Shown: positions 7,155-14,862 of the stretch, piece after piece | Layout of the letters: each line of letters opens with the position of its first letter | Numbering within the stretch: position 1 is the stretch's first letter | IMG/VR virus record: IMGVR_UViG_3300009418_000148 | Span: 1-21,093 of that record | From: a virus | Reading direction: 5' to 3' (one strand) | Length of the DNA stretch: 21,093 nt | The notes under the pieces: generated by a model | What the model saw: the letters and a program-made list of their open reading frames with translations, nothing else | Told to the model about the DNA's origin: nothing | Database searches by the model: none | Program-made: the position numbers and the translations under genes

Positions 7155-7571
7155 TTAAGCCGTTATTCCAGAACCTGTTAATGCATACATATCGCCAGTA
7201 TCGATTGTCGTTAATTCTGCAAAAAGTTGATACGCACTATTTTTTGAAATATCACACTGGACATTGGTTAAATAAATTTCTTTGCACTTAACGTTAAATG
7301 TAACCGAGTCTTCATCACTATCTAAAGTAACATAATGGCGACCAGTCATTACGCCTTGCTCCGTATTATAAGACCCTGTAGGTTTAAAATGTATTCTAAT
7401 GACCGAATTCGATCCGGATGCGACTACAGTAATTGAGCGTGTAACAGCTCCAAATTCAATTTTGTGCGTATTACCAGGATGGCCCATACTTTCCGAGCCT
7501 GTTAAATATGGCCGACCGGCGGCCAAATAAGCAGCTGCGTGTCCTAATCCTGATCTATAATTAAAAGCCAT
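7155..7571 (-). CDS. Conserved small probable virion protein, beta-rich
   Basis: 138 residues, starting MAFNYRSGLGHAAAYLAAGR. After this N-terminal segment the protein is mainly beta-strand (KIEFGAVTRSITVVASGSNS, then SVTFNVKCKEIYLTNVQCDI) and ends YALTGSGITA. Small single-domain proteins with an N-terminal FNYRSGLGxAAAY are, to my recollection, common between gp21 and gp22/23 in marine T4-like phages and are listed as structural proteins without known role. A decoration or shell-stabilising role is the natural guess from position. The two cysteines at about residues 95 and 106 lie on neighbouring predicted strands. It is followed by a related-style beta protein 13 bases on. Function not recognised. 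Confidence 0.7.
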   Translation of the reverse strand: MAFNYRSGLGHAAAYLAAGRPYLTGSESMGHPGNTHKIEFGAVTRSITVVASGSNSVIRIHFKPTGSYNTEQGVMTGRHYVTLDSDEDSVTFNVKCKEIYLTNVQCDISKNSAYQLFAELTTIDTGDMYALTGSGITA

Positions 7572-7590
7572 TTTTCACTCCATTCCTTAA

Positions 7591-7803
7591 TTAATTAGTG
7601 TCTTGTTGTTGTTTAATCTTCTTATTTAAAGCTTTTATTCGCTTTTTAAGCTTGTTTCTTTTTTCAGATGGTTTCTCGTAATACATTCTATCACGAAAGT
7701 CTTCAAGTATTTGTTCTTTTTTGATTTTTTTCATAAATCTTTTTAAAGCTCTGTCAATATGCTCCTCCCTTCTAACTGCTACCTCAACCTTAACTGATTT
7801 CAT
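7591..7803 (-). CDS. rpsU: Ribosomal protein bS21 (phage-encoded)
   Basis: 70 residues, highly basic. The body VAVRREEHIDRALKRFMKKI, then KEQILEDFRDRMYYEKPSEK and a Lys/Arg-rich tail, matches the bS21 family position by position with E. coli S21 ([37 protein letters not shown]). bS21 is a small-subunit protein near the anti-Shine-Dalgarno end of 16S rRNA and helps initiation. Phage copies have been reported from aquatic viruses (established knowledge) and are thought to replace host bS21 on ribosomes to favour phage messages. Unusually, it lies within the virion-protein cassette, 5 bases after the preceding gene and 19 before the next, so it would be made with late genes. Length is normal and no key region is missing. 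Confidence 0.9.
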   Translation of the reverse strand: MKSVKVEVAVRREEHIDRALKRFMKKIKKEQILEDFRDRMYYEKPSEKRNKLKKRIKALNKKIKQQQDTN

Positions 7804-7808
7804 ATTGT

Positions 7809-8243
7809 TTATCCCTTAGCTAGTGCTTTCCAGATGTTGGCTTTACCGGCAAACCTTGATATATCAACGCCGGCGTCAGTTGGCTCGAGCCCAGAAAGGG
7901 CCCCTTGGGGCGCTCCACTTGCAGCTGGGTTGCCAGCTCTGGTTAGTGGTGCTGTATTTTCAAACAAGTCAACACCATTGTAAGAATCGCGCCCAATTGC
8001 ATCTAACATTTTTTTTCTGGTTTCGCTCATTTTATGTGTTCTCTTTTGTTTTTCTTGCAATTGTAATTGTCTAATTTCGTTATCGTTTTCTTGTTTTTGC
8101 TCGACAACTAATTGCTGTGTGGTCCCTAGACCTTTTACAACTTCAGAAATGACAGTAGACAATAGGCCTTCTTCTAAAATGGCTTCTTGAATGCATTCTT
8201 TAATAAGCGGCTTTAATACTTTTTTGAGTTCTGATTTTTTCAT
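7809..8243 (-). CDS. Tagged-like prohead-region protein, helical
   Basis: I choose the ATG at 8243 (144 residues, MKKSELKKVLKPLIKECIQE) because it forms an ATGA overlap with the previous stop, as its neighbours do; a longer frame from 8387 would overlap the upstream gene by about 150 bases. The N-terminus is a looser form of the tag seen on nearby proteins and ends in I14-K15-E16, a gp21-type cleavage site, with L-E-E-G at about residues 24-27 as a second. Next comes GLLSTVISEVVKGLG, a Gln/Glu/Lys-rich helix to about residue 75, then a Gly/Ala/Pro-rich linker and an end ANIWKALAKG. Conserved in related phages by recollection; no known function. Likely an internal or core protein of the prohead. 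Confidence 0.65.
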   Translation of the reverse strand: MKKSELKKVLKPLIKECIQEAILEEGLLSTVISEVVKGLGTTQQLVVEQKQENDNEIRQLQLQEKQKRTHKMSETRKKMLDAIGRDSYNGVDLFENTAPLTRAGNPAASGAPQGALSGLEPTDAGVDISRFAGKANIWKALAKG

Positions 8244-8623
8244 TCTGTTTCTCCGGACACCATCCAGTCTGGCCTTAAGTATTTTTTTTGTATCAGCCTC
8301 ACCTTCCGTTTGCCGGCGCCTTTGACACCTCTCGGCCACATAAACTTTACACTTCCGGGGTGATCTGGTTGATCCGCGGCCAGCCATTCTTCTTCTAGTA
8401 CTTCGCCAGGAGTATTTGGTTTAAGGCCCGGGCCCAACATATTTTCTTGCTGAGTGGTCAAATGAAATCGTTCATCTCCGTCGCCGGCCCGGGCTGATTT
8501 TTTTACACGAACGGGGACTGTTGTTGGTTGTTCTAATTTTACTACTACTGATTTAGTTTCTTGAATAGCCTTTTCAAGTTCTTCTTTGATGATTTGTTTA
8601 AGTTGTGATTTTGTTAGTTTCAC
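8240..8623 (-). CDS. Tagged small basic protein next to prohead protease
   Basis: 127 residues starting at a GTG that overlaps the gp21 stop (GTGA). The N-terminus is the consensus tag MKLTKSQLKQIIKEEL, with I12-K13-E14 as the putative protease site. The rest is polar and rich in Pro, Arg and Lys (VPVRVKKSARAGDGDERFHL, later GVKGAGKRKVRLIQKKYLRP). Small, basic, tag-bearing and coupled to the protease gene, it fits an internal protein packaged with DNA, like T4 IPI-IPIII, whose targeting sequences are also cut by gp21. No enzyme motif is seen. Function is not known; the packaging role is inference. Confidence 0.72.
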   Translation of the reverse strand: MKLTKSQLKQIIKEELEKAIQETKSVVVKLEQPTTVPVRVKKSARAGDGDERFHLTTQQENMLGPGLKPNTPGEVLEEEWLAADQPDHPGSVKFMWPRGVKGAGKRKVRLIQKKYLRPDWMVSGETE

Positions 8624-9240
8624 TTATCGCTTTCTCCTTTTAGTACATCGTTTAATGCGCGATTGATTCTATCTGCTTTTGTGAATACGCCTTTCACAGC
8701 GCCTTCATGAAGATGTCTTGGTGTCATATACGCACCAGTCGTTGAAGGCTCAGAAACCATATCAAAACAAATCAATTGAAAATCATCCTCAACGATTGTA
8801 TCTCCGTTAGATTCGGTAACTGAGCCCATTCCTCTAGAAGAAATTCCAAGTTTAACGCCGGCATTAACAAGCTCTTTTAACACTTGGCCTGAAGGAGTGT
8901 TGAGTACTTGAATTTTGCCCATTACAGCATCATTGTCCCACCAAACTTCTGTTACAAGGTGGGAAGCATTTCTAAGATTAATAACTGACTCATCCGGGTG
9001 ATCTAATTCGCCTAATGCTCTTCTTTCTTTTACAAGCTTTGTGTAGTTTTGTACTTCTCTTTGTAAGATGGGGCTGGGATATACGCGACCATTGCCATTT
9101 TTCGCGTCCGCCCTTTGCATAATACCACTAAGGAACACATGACCTTCTTTAACCATTTTCTTTTCGGCTTCAGTTAGAAAGTCTTGGCAAACGCCACCTT
9201 CACAAAGTTCGTAGTATTCCCTTAATAGTAGTTTTGACAT
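8620..9240 (-). CDS. 21: Prohead core protease (gp21-like, S80 family)
   Basis: 206 residues, close to T4 gp21 (212). After the N-terminal FLTEAEKKMVKEGHVFLSGI come the family marks NGNGRVYPSPILQREV (49-64), GELDHPD with candidate catalytic His81, and GVKLGISSRGMGSV (128-141) with the nucleophile Ser134 or Ser135, then FDMVSEPSTTGAYM. These are the assemblin-like serine protease motifs of T4 gp21. The enzyme resides in the prohead core and, when activated, cuts gp23, gp22 and internal proteins after (Leu/Ile)-x-Glu. Its own N-terminus holds L22-T23-E24 followed by Ala, a plausible self-processing site. The gene is flanked on both sides by tag-bearing genes, overlapping the downstream one by GTGA. 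Ribosome binding site CAAGGA. Confidence 0.93.
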   Translation of the reverse strand: MSKLLLREYYELCEGGVCQDFLTEAEKKMVKEGHVFLSGIMQRADAKNGNGRVYPSPILQREVQNYTKLVKERRALGELDHPDESVINLRNASHLVTEVWWDNDAVMGKIQVLNTPSGQVLKELVNAGVKLGISSRGMGSVTESNGDTIVEDDFQLICFDMVSEPSTTGAYMTPRHLHEGAVKGVFTKADRINRALNDVLKGESDK

Positions 9241-9260
9241 TTAATTAATATCCTTGTGAT

Positions 9261-9533
9261 TTATACCGGGGGGGAATCAGGAGGCAGGAAACGGCCTCCG
9301 GGGGTTTCACCCTTCAAAAGATCCATTGCAACTTGCAGAATCGGGTTCGCAATGATATCTAAATCAGTGGTTTTCCCAGTTCGCATCTCAATTTGTGTTA
9401 CAATAATCTCAGCTAGGTTGCCCACCGCATGCGAAATATCCTGTTGCGCGCCGAGATTTTCTGACATGTTGCCAGAGAAATTTTGCAACTCTTCTTTAAT
9501 AATCCCTTTCAATTGTTTTTTCGTTAATTTCAT
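9261..9533 (-). CDS. Tagged small protein before prohead protease
   Basis: 90 residues, starting with the tag MKLTKKQLKGIIKEEL (I12-K13-E14 then Glu). The remainder is helical (DISHAVGNLAEIIVTQIEMR, then LDIIANPILQVAMDLLKGE) and ends in a Gly/Pro tail (GRFLPPDSPPV). Strong ribosome binding site AAAGGAG about 9 bases before the ATG, 20 bases before gp21. In T4 this place is held by small core proteins gp67/gp68, so a core or internal protein is likely. A run of seven C (on minus) just before the stop could hide a sequencing slip that changes the last residues. No known family recognised. Confidence 0.75.
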   Translation of the reverse strand: MKLTKKQLKGIIKEELQNFSGNMSENLGAQQDISHAVGNLAEIIVTQIEMRTGKTTDLDIIANPILQVAMDLLKGETPGGRFLPPDSPPV

Positions 9534-9556
9534 TTGATAAAACTCCTTTATTAGTT

Positions 9557-9605
9557 TGTTGTAACAATAAGAAGCACAGTCAGGCGCCTTTACAACACCT
9601 CCTTA
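9557..9605 (-). promoter_or_regulatory. Orphan perfect Shine-Dalgarno with adjoining inverted repeat
   Basis: In the 92-base gap, the minus strand carries TAAGGAGGTG (9605-9596), a ten-base match to the 16S rRNA 3' end, but no usable start codon follows at normal distance. The sequence next to it, TGTTGTAA (9597-9590), is exactly complementary to TTACAACA (9564-9557), giving an 8-pair stem whose left arm overlaps the Shine-Dalgarno end. It could be a leader structure controlling the tagged gene at 9533, or a relic of a lost gene. Confidence 0.35.
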
Positions 9606-9625
9606 CGGGCTGTAACATCCACTTA

Positions 9626-9922
9626 TTAGTTGTCCAAATGTTTGAATTCATGTTTAACTCCATTATCTCCAAATAGTGTGCATAAAATGTAAGATGTTCC
9701 AGAACTCAAACATCCTAACAAGAAATAATTAGCAATACTATTGTCAAATATAAATAGTTCTGTATATTTGTTTATTCCTACTAAAAACACGCCAACCCAA
9801 AATCCAATACACATTGGACAATGGAAGAAATGGTGTTTAGGTCTTATTTTTTCGAATACTGAACCATAGGTCAAAATTTGCGTTAAACCATAGGTACAAA
9901 GAATAAAATATATTAACTCCAT
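9626..9922 (-). CDS. Small membrane protein with CPMCxGFW motif
   Basis: 98 residues with three hydrophobic stretches: about residues 3-18 (LIYFILCTYGLTQILT), 35-51 (CPMCIGFWVGVFLVGIN) and 63-84 (IANYFLLGCLSSGTSYILCT). The HCPMCIGFWVG motif is typical of small phage membrane proteins of the DUF1360 type, which I recall as uncharacterised. It starts one base after the previous gene. Its place among prohead core genes is odd, since T4 prohead assembly begins on the inner membrane; a membrane anchor for the initiator complex (as T4 gp40 does for the portal) is one idea, but this is inference. An AACTATTTATA motif lies inside the gene. Confidence 0.7.
   Translation of the reverse strand: MELIYFILCTYGLTQILTYGSVFEKIRPKHHFFHCPMCIGFWVGVFLVGINKYTELFIFDNSIANYFLLGCLSSGTSYILCTLFGDNGVKHEFKHLDN
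9749..9759 (-). promoter_or_regulatory. AACTATTTATA motif inside membrane-protein gene (copy 3)
   Basis: Third exact copy of the 11-mer, in frame as codons for Glu-Leu-Phe-Ile, about 216 bases upstream of the tagged gene at 9533 and gp21. Being inside a coding region it may be chance, but it could start a transcript for the protease group. Confidence 0.25.
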
Positions 9923-9923
9923 T

Positions 9924-10493
9924 TTAATACCTATAGAATGTTGTCATCCCATATGGGCCGCGGACCCACCCTGGAACAAGAGAGCCTTTCTTTTCTTCGT
10001 GAGGTATTTCGCCAAGTTCTGTGGAATCTTCATCGCTAGGATTCAAAAGATACTCTTCCTCTTCTTCAAACTCGTCGACAAAATATGGCCTTTCCTCTTT
10101 CATAAAACTCTCAATTAAAAACAGAGCTACGTGAAAAGGATTTATTTTTTCATCTATCGATTCTAGCAGTTTTGCTTCAACGGAGCCATACACATTGCCC
10201 CCTTGGATTGAATCGTGTGCAATTACTCCTTTTTTGGAAAGAAACTCAAATAATCTATTTTGGGTTTTATAAACTTTATCACTTGTTACTTTTCTTCCTT
10301 TTGAAAAAGTGACTATTTTTTTGGTTCTTGGGACTAATACAATATCAATATCCATATGATCAAAGATCATGATATTCCCATCAATACTTTTGCGTGCATT
10401 AAGTAAAACTGTAGCTTGTGGCTTTCTTTCTTCGCCAACTCTTAGAACAACTTGTGGTTCTTCCTCTTGTTCTATTTTAAATACAATTGCCAT
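9924..10493 (-). CDS. Conserved prohead-region protein of unknown function
   Basis: 189 residues. The first 90 are beta-rich (MAIVFKIEQEEEPQVVLRVG, then IMIFDHMDIDIVLVPRTKKI), with a helix-containing centre (NRLFEFLSKKGV; LLESIDEKINPFHVALFLIE) and a very acidic stretch near residue 140 (VDEFEEEEEYLL), ending in GWVRGPYGMTTFYRY. It overlaps the previous stop by one base (TAATG) and is followed one base on by the membrane gene. Its place between portal and protease corresponds to T4 gp67/gp68 (core proteins), but size and sequence do not resemble these. A structural or core role is plausible; I do not recognise it. Confidence 0.68.
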   Translation of the reverse strand: MAIVFKIEQEEEPQVVLRVGEERKPQATVLLNARKSIDGNIMIFDHMDIDIVLVPRTKKIVTFSKGRKVTSDKVYKTQNRLFEFLSKKGVIAHDSIQGGNVYGSVEAKLLESIDEKINPFHVALFLIESFMKEERPYFVDEFEEEEEYLLNPSDEDSTELGEIPHEEKKGSLVPGWVRGPYGMTTFYRY

Positions 10494-11326
10494 TAATCTA
10501 AAATCTCTTTTGCCAATTTTTGAATCTTGAAGATTTTGTTAATTAAACGTTTATCAATATTTTCATTTTTCATTTTACTGAGAGTTAATAAAACTTTTTT
10601 AGTTTTCTCTGTCATATCTGAATCATCTTTTACCTCTTTCGAACTTAAAGAATTTTTAACAATTTTTTTAAGCCTGGCTATTTCCTCGTTAAGATATACT
10701 TTTAATTCAAGTCCGTTGTCAACGAAAGAAGAAATATATTTATTAAGCATTTGCTTTTGCTCTTCAAGTAATTTTGTGGAATATTCCAAATTAAACTTGT
10801 TTATAAAACTTTGAAAAACAATATTATCAATAGGCTTCATGTTGCCTTCTTTTTGGTTTTTATTGGAAATTAATTTTCTAACTATCTCATTTTCCAAAAG
10901 AACACGTTGTTTAACAGGACACTCGTTATCAAATATTTGGTAAATTGTTGCTATGCTCTTATAATTGGGAACAAAATTTGAGAAAACAGATTTTGATAAT
11001 ATTTTATTTATTTGTTTTATGACACTACTCTGTTCTAGAAAAAGTTTGTCCTTGTCAATTTTTGAATGTTCTTTTTTAACTTCAGTTATTAATTTCTCTG
11101 CTAGGTGTGGGTGTACATCAGAAGTTTCATATAACGCCTTATACAAATTTAATTCTTTGAGAAGTGTAGTTTTTTTATTGAAGCCTTTATTAATAATCGA
11201 CGCTAGCTCTTTTTTTAGTTGCTCATTTTTTTCCATTATTGATCGTGATAATTCTCTAATAAGGACTTCATAAAGAAAAGCCGTATTACGCTTCTTGTTG
11301 TGCTTTATCTTCATCTTTAGATTCAT
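10493..11326 (-). CDS. Helical, lysine-rich protein following the portal gene
   Basis: 277 residues, almost all helical and rich in Lys, Asn and Ile. It begins MNLKMKIKHNKKRNTAFLYE; the ATG at 11326 has GGAG ten bases upstream and gives a 41-base overlap with the portal gene, while the ATG at 11314 (overlap 29) is a good alternative because HNKKRNTAFLYE is the part I recall as conserved in marine T4-like phages. Long helices include EQLKKELASIINKGFNKKTT and LEEQKQMLNKYISSFVDNG, suggesting a coiled-coil assembly protein. It is in the portal-to-protease gap of the T4 order. Likely a prohead core or portal-associated factor; no function is known to me. Confidence 0.7.
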   Translation of the reverse strand: MNLKMKIKHNKKRNTAFLYEVLIRELSRSIMEKNEQLKKELASIINKGFNKKTTLLKELNLYKALYETSDVHPHLAEKLITEVKKEHSKIDKDKLFLEQSSVIKQINKILSKSVFSNFVPNYKSIATIYQIFDNECPVKQRVLLENEIVRKLISNKNQKEGNMKPIDNIVFQSFINKFNLEYSTKLLEEQKQMLNKYISSFVDNGLELKVYLNEEIARLKKIVKNSLSSKEVKDDSDMTEKTKKVLLTLSKMKNENIDKRLINKIFKIQKLAKEILD

Positions 11327-13259
11327 TATTTTTTTGCTCCAATTCAGTTATTAAATTTTTAACATCATGATGAACTTTAAATATCTTGTTTTCTTCATCA
11401 TTATAATTAGTGTCTTGTATTTCGTAAATTCCCTTACCTAGGCTAGTTAATTCACCTGCGCCCTTAAAAACATTTCTTTTTGTATTCCTGCCTGTCTCAT
11501 CTGAATATTTGGCTCTGTAAGATCTTTTTCTTGCTCCAGCTTGTCTTTTGTCCGCGCGAACTGGAGTATACCATTTGCCTTTAGATTTAGAAGTTGTAGT
11601 TTTGCCATCATTTCTTCTTTTAACTTTGTACCAATCTTCATCTCTTTTGCCAGGAGGGGCTGCCAAAAGACCATATTCTTCTTCTTCGCCAGCTTCAGCG
11701 CCGGGTTCAGCGCCAAGCTCTTCAGCGCCGGGTTCGACACCAAGCTCTTCAGCGCCAAGATCGGCGCCTAACTCTCCTCCTGCTTCTAATCCTCCACCGG
11801 CCGCGGCTGTTATCCCCTCTTCACCAGCAGCTTCTAGGGCGGATTCAAACTTCTTATCATAAAATAGTTCTCTTTGCATACGAATGAATTCTTCATCAGA
11901 AAGATTAAATACATGTTTCGCAACCCAACGCTTACTAAAGAAACCTTCAGTAGCTGAACCTGCTGTATCAAATCGAGTTTTCCAATTTTCCAATTCTTGC
12001 ATTTCCGCAATCTTCGAAGGATTATTAAGTGAAAGCCTGAAAGAAATTAAATCACTTCCTCTATACCCAAGTGTAAACAAATGAATGATTCCAATTTTTT
12101 CCAATTCAGTAACAACAGCTCTTTGTAATCTTTGAACCGTTCTTGCGAAACGAATATCTTTTTGAGCTAATGTTGTTTTATCTTCTTCCGCGCCTTCGCC
12201 CCTAAAAAGGTATGCTTGAGGAATTTTAAGAGCGGCAAACAATTTATTTTTTAGATATTTAACATCATCGATATCCCCTGTGTATGAGCCCCCGGCGATG
12301 GTATCGATTTTGGTACTAGAGTCGCCTCTAACCGGAATAAAATAGTCTTCTTCAATGCTTAAGGGGTTATACCGTAAGTCAACACGTCCGGTGGCAGCGT
12401 CAACTACTTGATTTCTTTTCATCTGTGTCATTGCTTTTTGCATAAATTGCTCAACATCTTCCGGTGGAATATTGCCAACATCAATGTAAAATATTTTTCT
12501 TTCTGGGGAACGAACAATACGATATGCCATCATAGCATCTTCCAAAAGATTTAATTGTCTCCAAATTCTTCTCGCCGGCTCCAGAATGCTCGTTCCGTAT
12601 GGGGCATATTTGTCGTTTCCTAAAATACGAAAATGAGCAATCTGCCAATTTTCAAAAGTTATTCCGCCAGAATTCCATTGATACTGAACATAGTTTGGAT
12701 TTGTTTTGTCTTCACCTTCGACTCTCTCTACTTCAGAACCCGGCATGCCAATTACATTTTTAACACCAATCTCTTCATCAATGTCTAAATATAGAAAAAA
12801 ATCACCATACTTACACATCGAGCGGCACCATCCAAAAAGATTGAATTCTATATTCATTGCGTTATGGTATACGCTTTCGAGTATTTCTTTTATCTCTTCA
12901 TTTGGGCACTTAATTGTTAACAATGGTTGCAAGTCACTTGAAGTCGCCATTTCATCTGCATATATATCTAATGCGGACGCAGTAATTGGCTCATATTCCA
13001 TCTGCTCAAAATCACCATATCTTTCAATGCGATTTTGATTGGCCATGATATTAGCAGTAAGATTTTCAAAAGGATCATATGATGTTTTTTTAAATTGTTT
13101 CCCACTAGCAGAGTGAAATTTATATTTGTCTAGTTGCCTTCTTTTTTCCTTTCTAGGTAGTTGAGTTCTATAATTTACAATTGGGCCTGAAAATAATTTT
13201 GTCAATCTTTTAAATAAAGAAGACAGGGGGTTTCTTGGGTTGTTTTTACGATCTGCCAT
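11286..13259 (-). CDS. 20: Portal protein (gp20)
   Basis: 657 residues. The portal core covers about residues 60-480 and contains gp20 landmarks: YEPITASALDIYADEM, EFNLFGWCRSMCKYGDFFLY, GTSILEPARRIWRQLNLLED, AYRIVRSPERKIFYIDVGN, and GKLAALKIPQ-type KNKLFAALKIPQAYLF with RTVQRLQRAVVTEL. The portal is a dodecamer at one vertex that starts head assembly and forms the DNA channel and the docking site for terminase and neck. It is about 130 residues longer than T4 gp20 (524): residues about 480-520 are an Ala/Gly/Glu repeat (GAEELGVEPG) and the last 130 are basic and polar (YKVKRRNDGKTTTSKSKGKW). Five bases after terminase; overlaps the next gene. Confidence 0.95.
   Translation of the reverse strand: MADRKNNPRNPLSSLFKRLTKLFSGPIVNYRTQLPRKEKRRQLDKYKFHSASGKQFKKTSYDPFENLTANIMANQNRIERYGDFEQMEYEPITASALDIYADEMATSSDLQPLLTIKCPNEEIKEILESVYHNAMNIEFNLFGWCRSMCKYGDFFLYLDIDEEIGVKNVIGMPGSEVERVEGEDKTNPNYVQYQWNSGGITFENWQIAHFRILGNDKYAPYGTSILEPARRIWRQLNLLEDAMMAYRIVRSPERKIFYIDVGNIPPEDVEQFMQKAMTQMKRNQVVDAATGRVDLRYNPLSIEEDYFIPVRGDSSTKIDTIAGGSYTGDIDDVKYLKNKLFAALKIPQAYLFRGEGAEEDKTTLAQKDIRFARTVQRLQRAVVTELEKIGIIHLFTLGYRGSDLISFRLSLNNPSKIAEMQELENWKTRFDTAGSATEGFFSKRWVAKHVFNLSDEEFIRMQRELFYDKKFESALEAAGEEGITAAAGGGLEAGGELGADLGAEELGVEPGAEELGAEPGAEAGEEEEYGLLAAPPGKRDEDWYKVKRRNDGKTTTSKSKGKWYTPVRADKRQAGARKRSYRAKYSDETGRNTKRNVFKGAGELTSLGKGIYEIQDTNYNDEENKIFKVHHDVKNLITELEQKNNESKDEDKAQQEA
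11694..11765 (-). repeat. In-frame tandem repeat in portal gene
   Basis: A 30-base unit (agcgccgggttc and ccaagctcttc on plus) is repeated about two and a half times. It encodes the GAEELGVEPG / GAEELGAEPG units of the portal's acidic linker. Such repeats commonly vary in number between close relatives. Confidence 0.75.
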
Positions 13260-13264
13260 TAATT

Positions 13265-14851
13265 TTATCCTTTAAGAAGCCAAATAAAGTTTTCTTGTTC
13301 ATCTATACTTTTTTTCATTTCATCAGATTTTTGTATTGGCTTATATTCGTTCATTCCTGATATAGATGTATTAATTATACTATCAGATTTAAACATAGAA
13401 TTTAAACAAGCCTTTTGATATTCAATTTTTCTTTTGTTTTCGACAAACACCGTATCTTTTATCCAACACCCAATTGCAAAAGACATAACTAAATCATCAT
13501 TTTCTGATCGCATTGCTTGTGCCTTTCCGTTATTCCAAATAAAAGTCTTAAATTCATTATAGAGTCTAGACGAATACGTTGTAATTAGCTTGTTTCTTAT
13601 AAATTCTTCCATCTTAGCGACAATAATTGGTCTTGTTTTTAACGAAGTTGTGAAACCAGCTACACTATTAGAATTATGTTCTGCAGTTAGCTGATCAATA
13701 TATTCATGAGTTGATTTAATAGAGTAATATATATTTGAGTATTCCATATCTTTGAGTTTGTCTAACACCGCAAACCCAACTGAATTATTTTCAACAACCA
13801 CCAAACAGCTGCCATATTCTTTACCAGCGTCGGATAATATATTTGAAAAAATATCTGGCGCGACTTTTCCTTGATATTCTGCAACCACTTCTGCTGTCTC
13901 CAGCTTGAAAACATGGAACACAGAATAGTCTTGCCCGTCGCCTCTAGCAACATCTGCAGTGATCATATATGTGTTCTCTGGCTTATATTCTTCCCAAATC
14001 CAAAAATTTCTATCAAAGCCGGTTCTATATTTTGGCTCTTTTATGTTTTGTTCAATAAATGTTAGATCTTCTGGATGTATTACTGTTTCACCAGAAGTGT
14101 TAAAATTACATTCAAGCTCTTGAGCAATTTGGCGGATTGACATATTTTTAGTTTCTTTCTCAAACCAATTTTGATCACGATCTGGGTGTACGTCCCACAA
14201 TAGTTTTGTTGGATGAAAGTCATTTCTTCTTGCTTCTGAATCAATATATGTTTTAAAAAACCAGCCACCTACACCATTTGGAGTACTAAGGGCAATGCAG
14301 CGGCCGCCAGTTGAAATTGTAGGATATAAACCTGTCCAAAGCTCTTCAAGGCCATCGACATGTGCAGCCTCATCAACGACTAATAATGATAATGCCTCTG
14401 AACGGCCGGCATCAACAGAAGTAGAAGATGCTTTAATTTGAGATCCATTGCTTAGTTCAAAACTAGCTCTATTATCAACAATGACTTTTGCCATCTGAAT
14501 CCATTCGGGCAAATATTGAATTATCGCTTTGACTTTTTTAACAAGGTTCGCTGCTGTGTGATACTTTGTTGCGACAACCAACACATTTTTACTACGATGA
14601 AACATCATTAACCAAACAACATAAGCTGCTGTAATTGTTGAAATTCCAAGTTGTCTTGCCTTTAAAATAATGTTGAAACGATAATCATTGAAGTCTTCGA
14701 TAAGATCTTCTTGATAATCATAAAGCTTAAAAGGAATTAGCCCTCTCATCGGATGAGAAATTTTACAATAGTTGTTTATAAAATAAACTGGATCCTTACC
14801 ACACTTAAGGATCTCTTTCGTTATTTCTTTCTTTGTTAATTGGTAAGACAT
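13265..14851 (-). CDS. 17: Terminase large subunit (gp17)
   Basis: 528 residues (T4 gp17 has 610). The ATPase domain holds an adenine-motif region YDYQEDLIEDF (45-55), a P-loop ILKARQLGIST (62-72), Walker B LSLLVVDEAAH (154-164) with catalytic Glu161, and the coupling motif STPNG (189-193). The RNase-H-like nuclease domain has ITADVARGDGQDYS (297-310, Asp300), VVVENNS (351-357, Glu354) and NDDLVMSFAIG (451-461, Asp452/453). It powers DNA packaging through the portal and cuts the concatemer. The P-loop lacks the usual Gly-Lys-Thr: Lys lies earlier, in LKARQ, as in many phage terminases of this type. It follows a tagged gene by 11 bases and precedes the portal by 5. No recognisable small terminase gene is upstream. 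Confidence 0.96.
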   Translation of the reverse strand: MSYQLTKKEITKEILKCGKDPVYFINNYCKISHPMRGLIPFKLYDYQEDLIEDFNDYRFNIILKARQLGISTITAAYVVWLMMFHRSKNVLVVATKYHTAANLVKKVKAIIQYLPEWIQMAKVIVDNRASFELSNGSQIKASSTSVDAGRSEALSLLVVDEAAHVDGLEELWTGLYPTISTGGRCIALSTPNGVGGWFFKTYIDSEARRNDFHPTKLLWDVHPDRDQNWFEKETKNMSIRQIAQELECNFNTSGETVIHPEDLTFIEQNIKEPKYRTGFDRNFWIWEEYKPENTYMITADVARGDGQDYSVFHVFKLETAEVVAEYQGKVAPDIFSNILSDAGKEYGSCLVVVENNSVGFAVLDKLKDMEYSNIYYSIKSTHEYIDQLTAEHNSNSVAGFTTSLKTRPIIVAKMEEFIRNKLITTYSSRLYNEFKTFIWNNGKAQAMRSENDDLVMSFAIGCWIKDTVFVENKRKIEYQKACLNSMFKSDSIINTSISGMNEYKPIQKSDEMKKSIDEQENFIWLLKG

Positions 14852-14862
14852 TCATTATTGTG

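Noticed and set aside
8244-8387. Longer N-terminus for the 7809 gene starting at 8387
   Set aside because: It would overlap the tagged gene at 8240-8623 by about 150 bases and its sequence is the out-of-frame reading of that gene; the ATG at 8243 forms the usual ATGA overlap and gives a tag-like N-terminus.
9280-9299. GGAGGC/GCCTCC inverted repeat as a terminator
   Set aside because: The stem is only six pairs, lies inside the coding end of the tagged gene and has no U tract.
11541-11862. Plus-strand frames with Ala/Ser/Pro repeats
   Set aside because: They are shadows of the GAE repeat in the portal gene.
13265-14851. Terminase considered defective because the P-loop lacks Gly-Lys-Thr
   Set aside because: All other motifs are intact, and the KARQxGxS form with an earlier lysine is common in phage large terminases.
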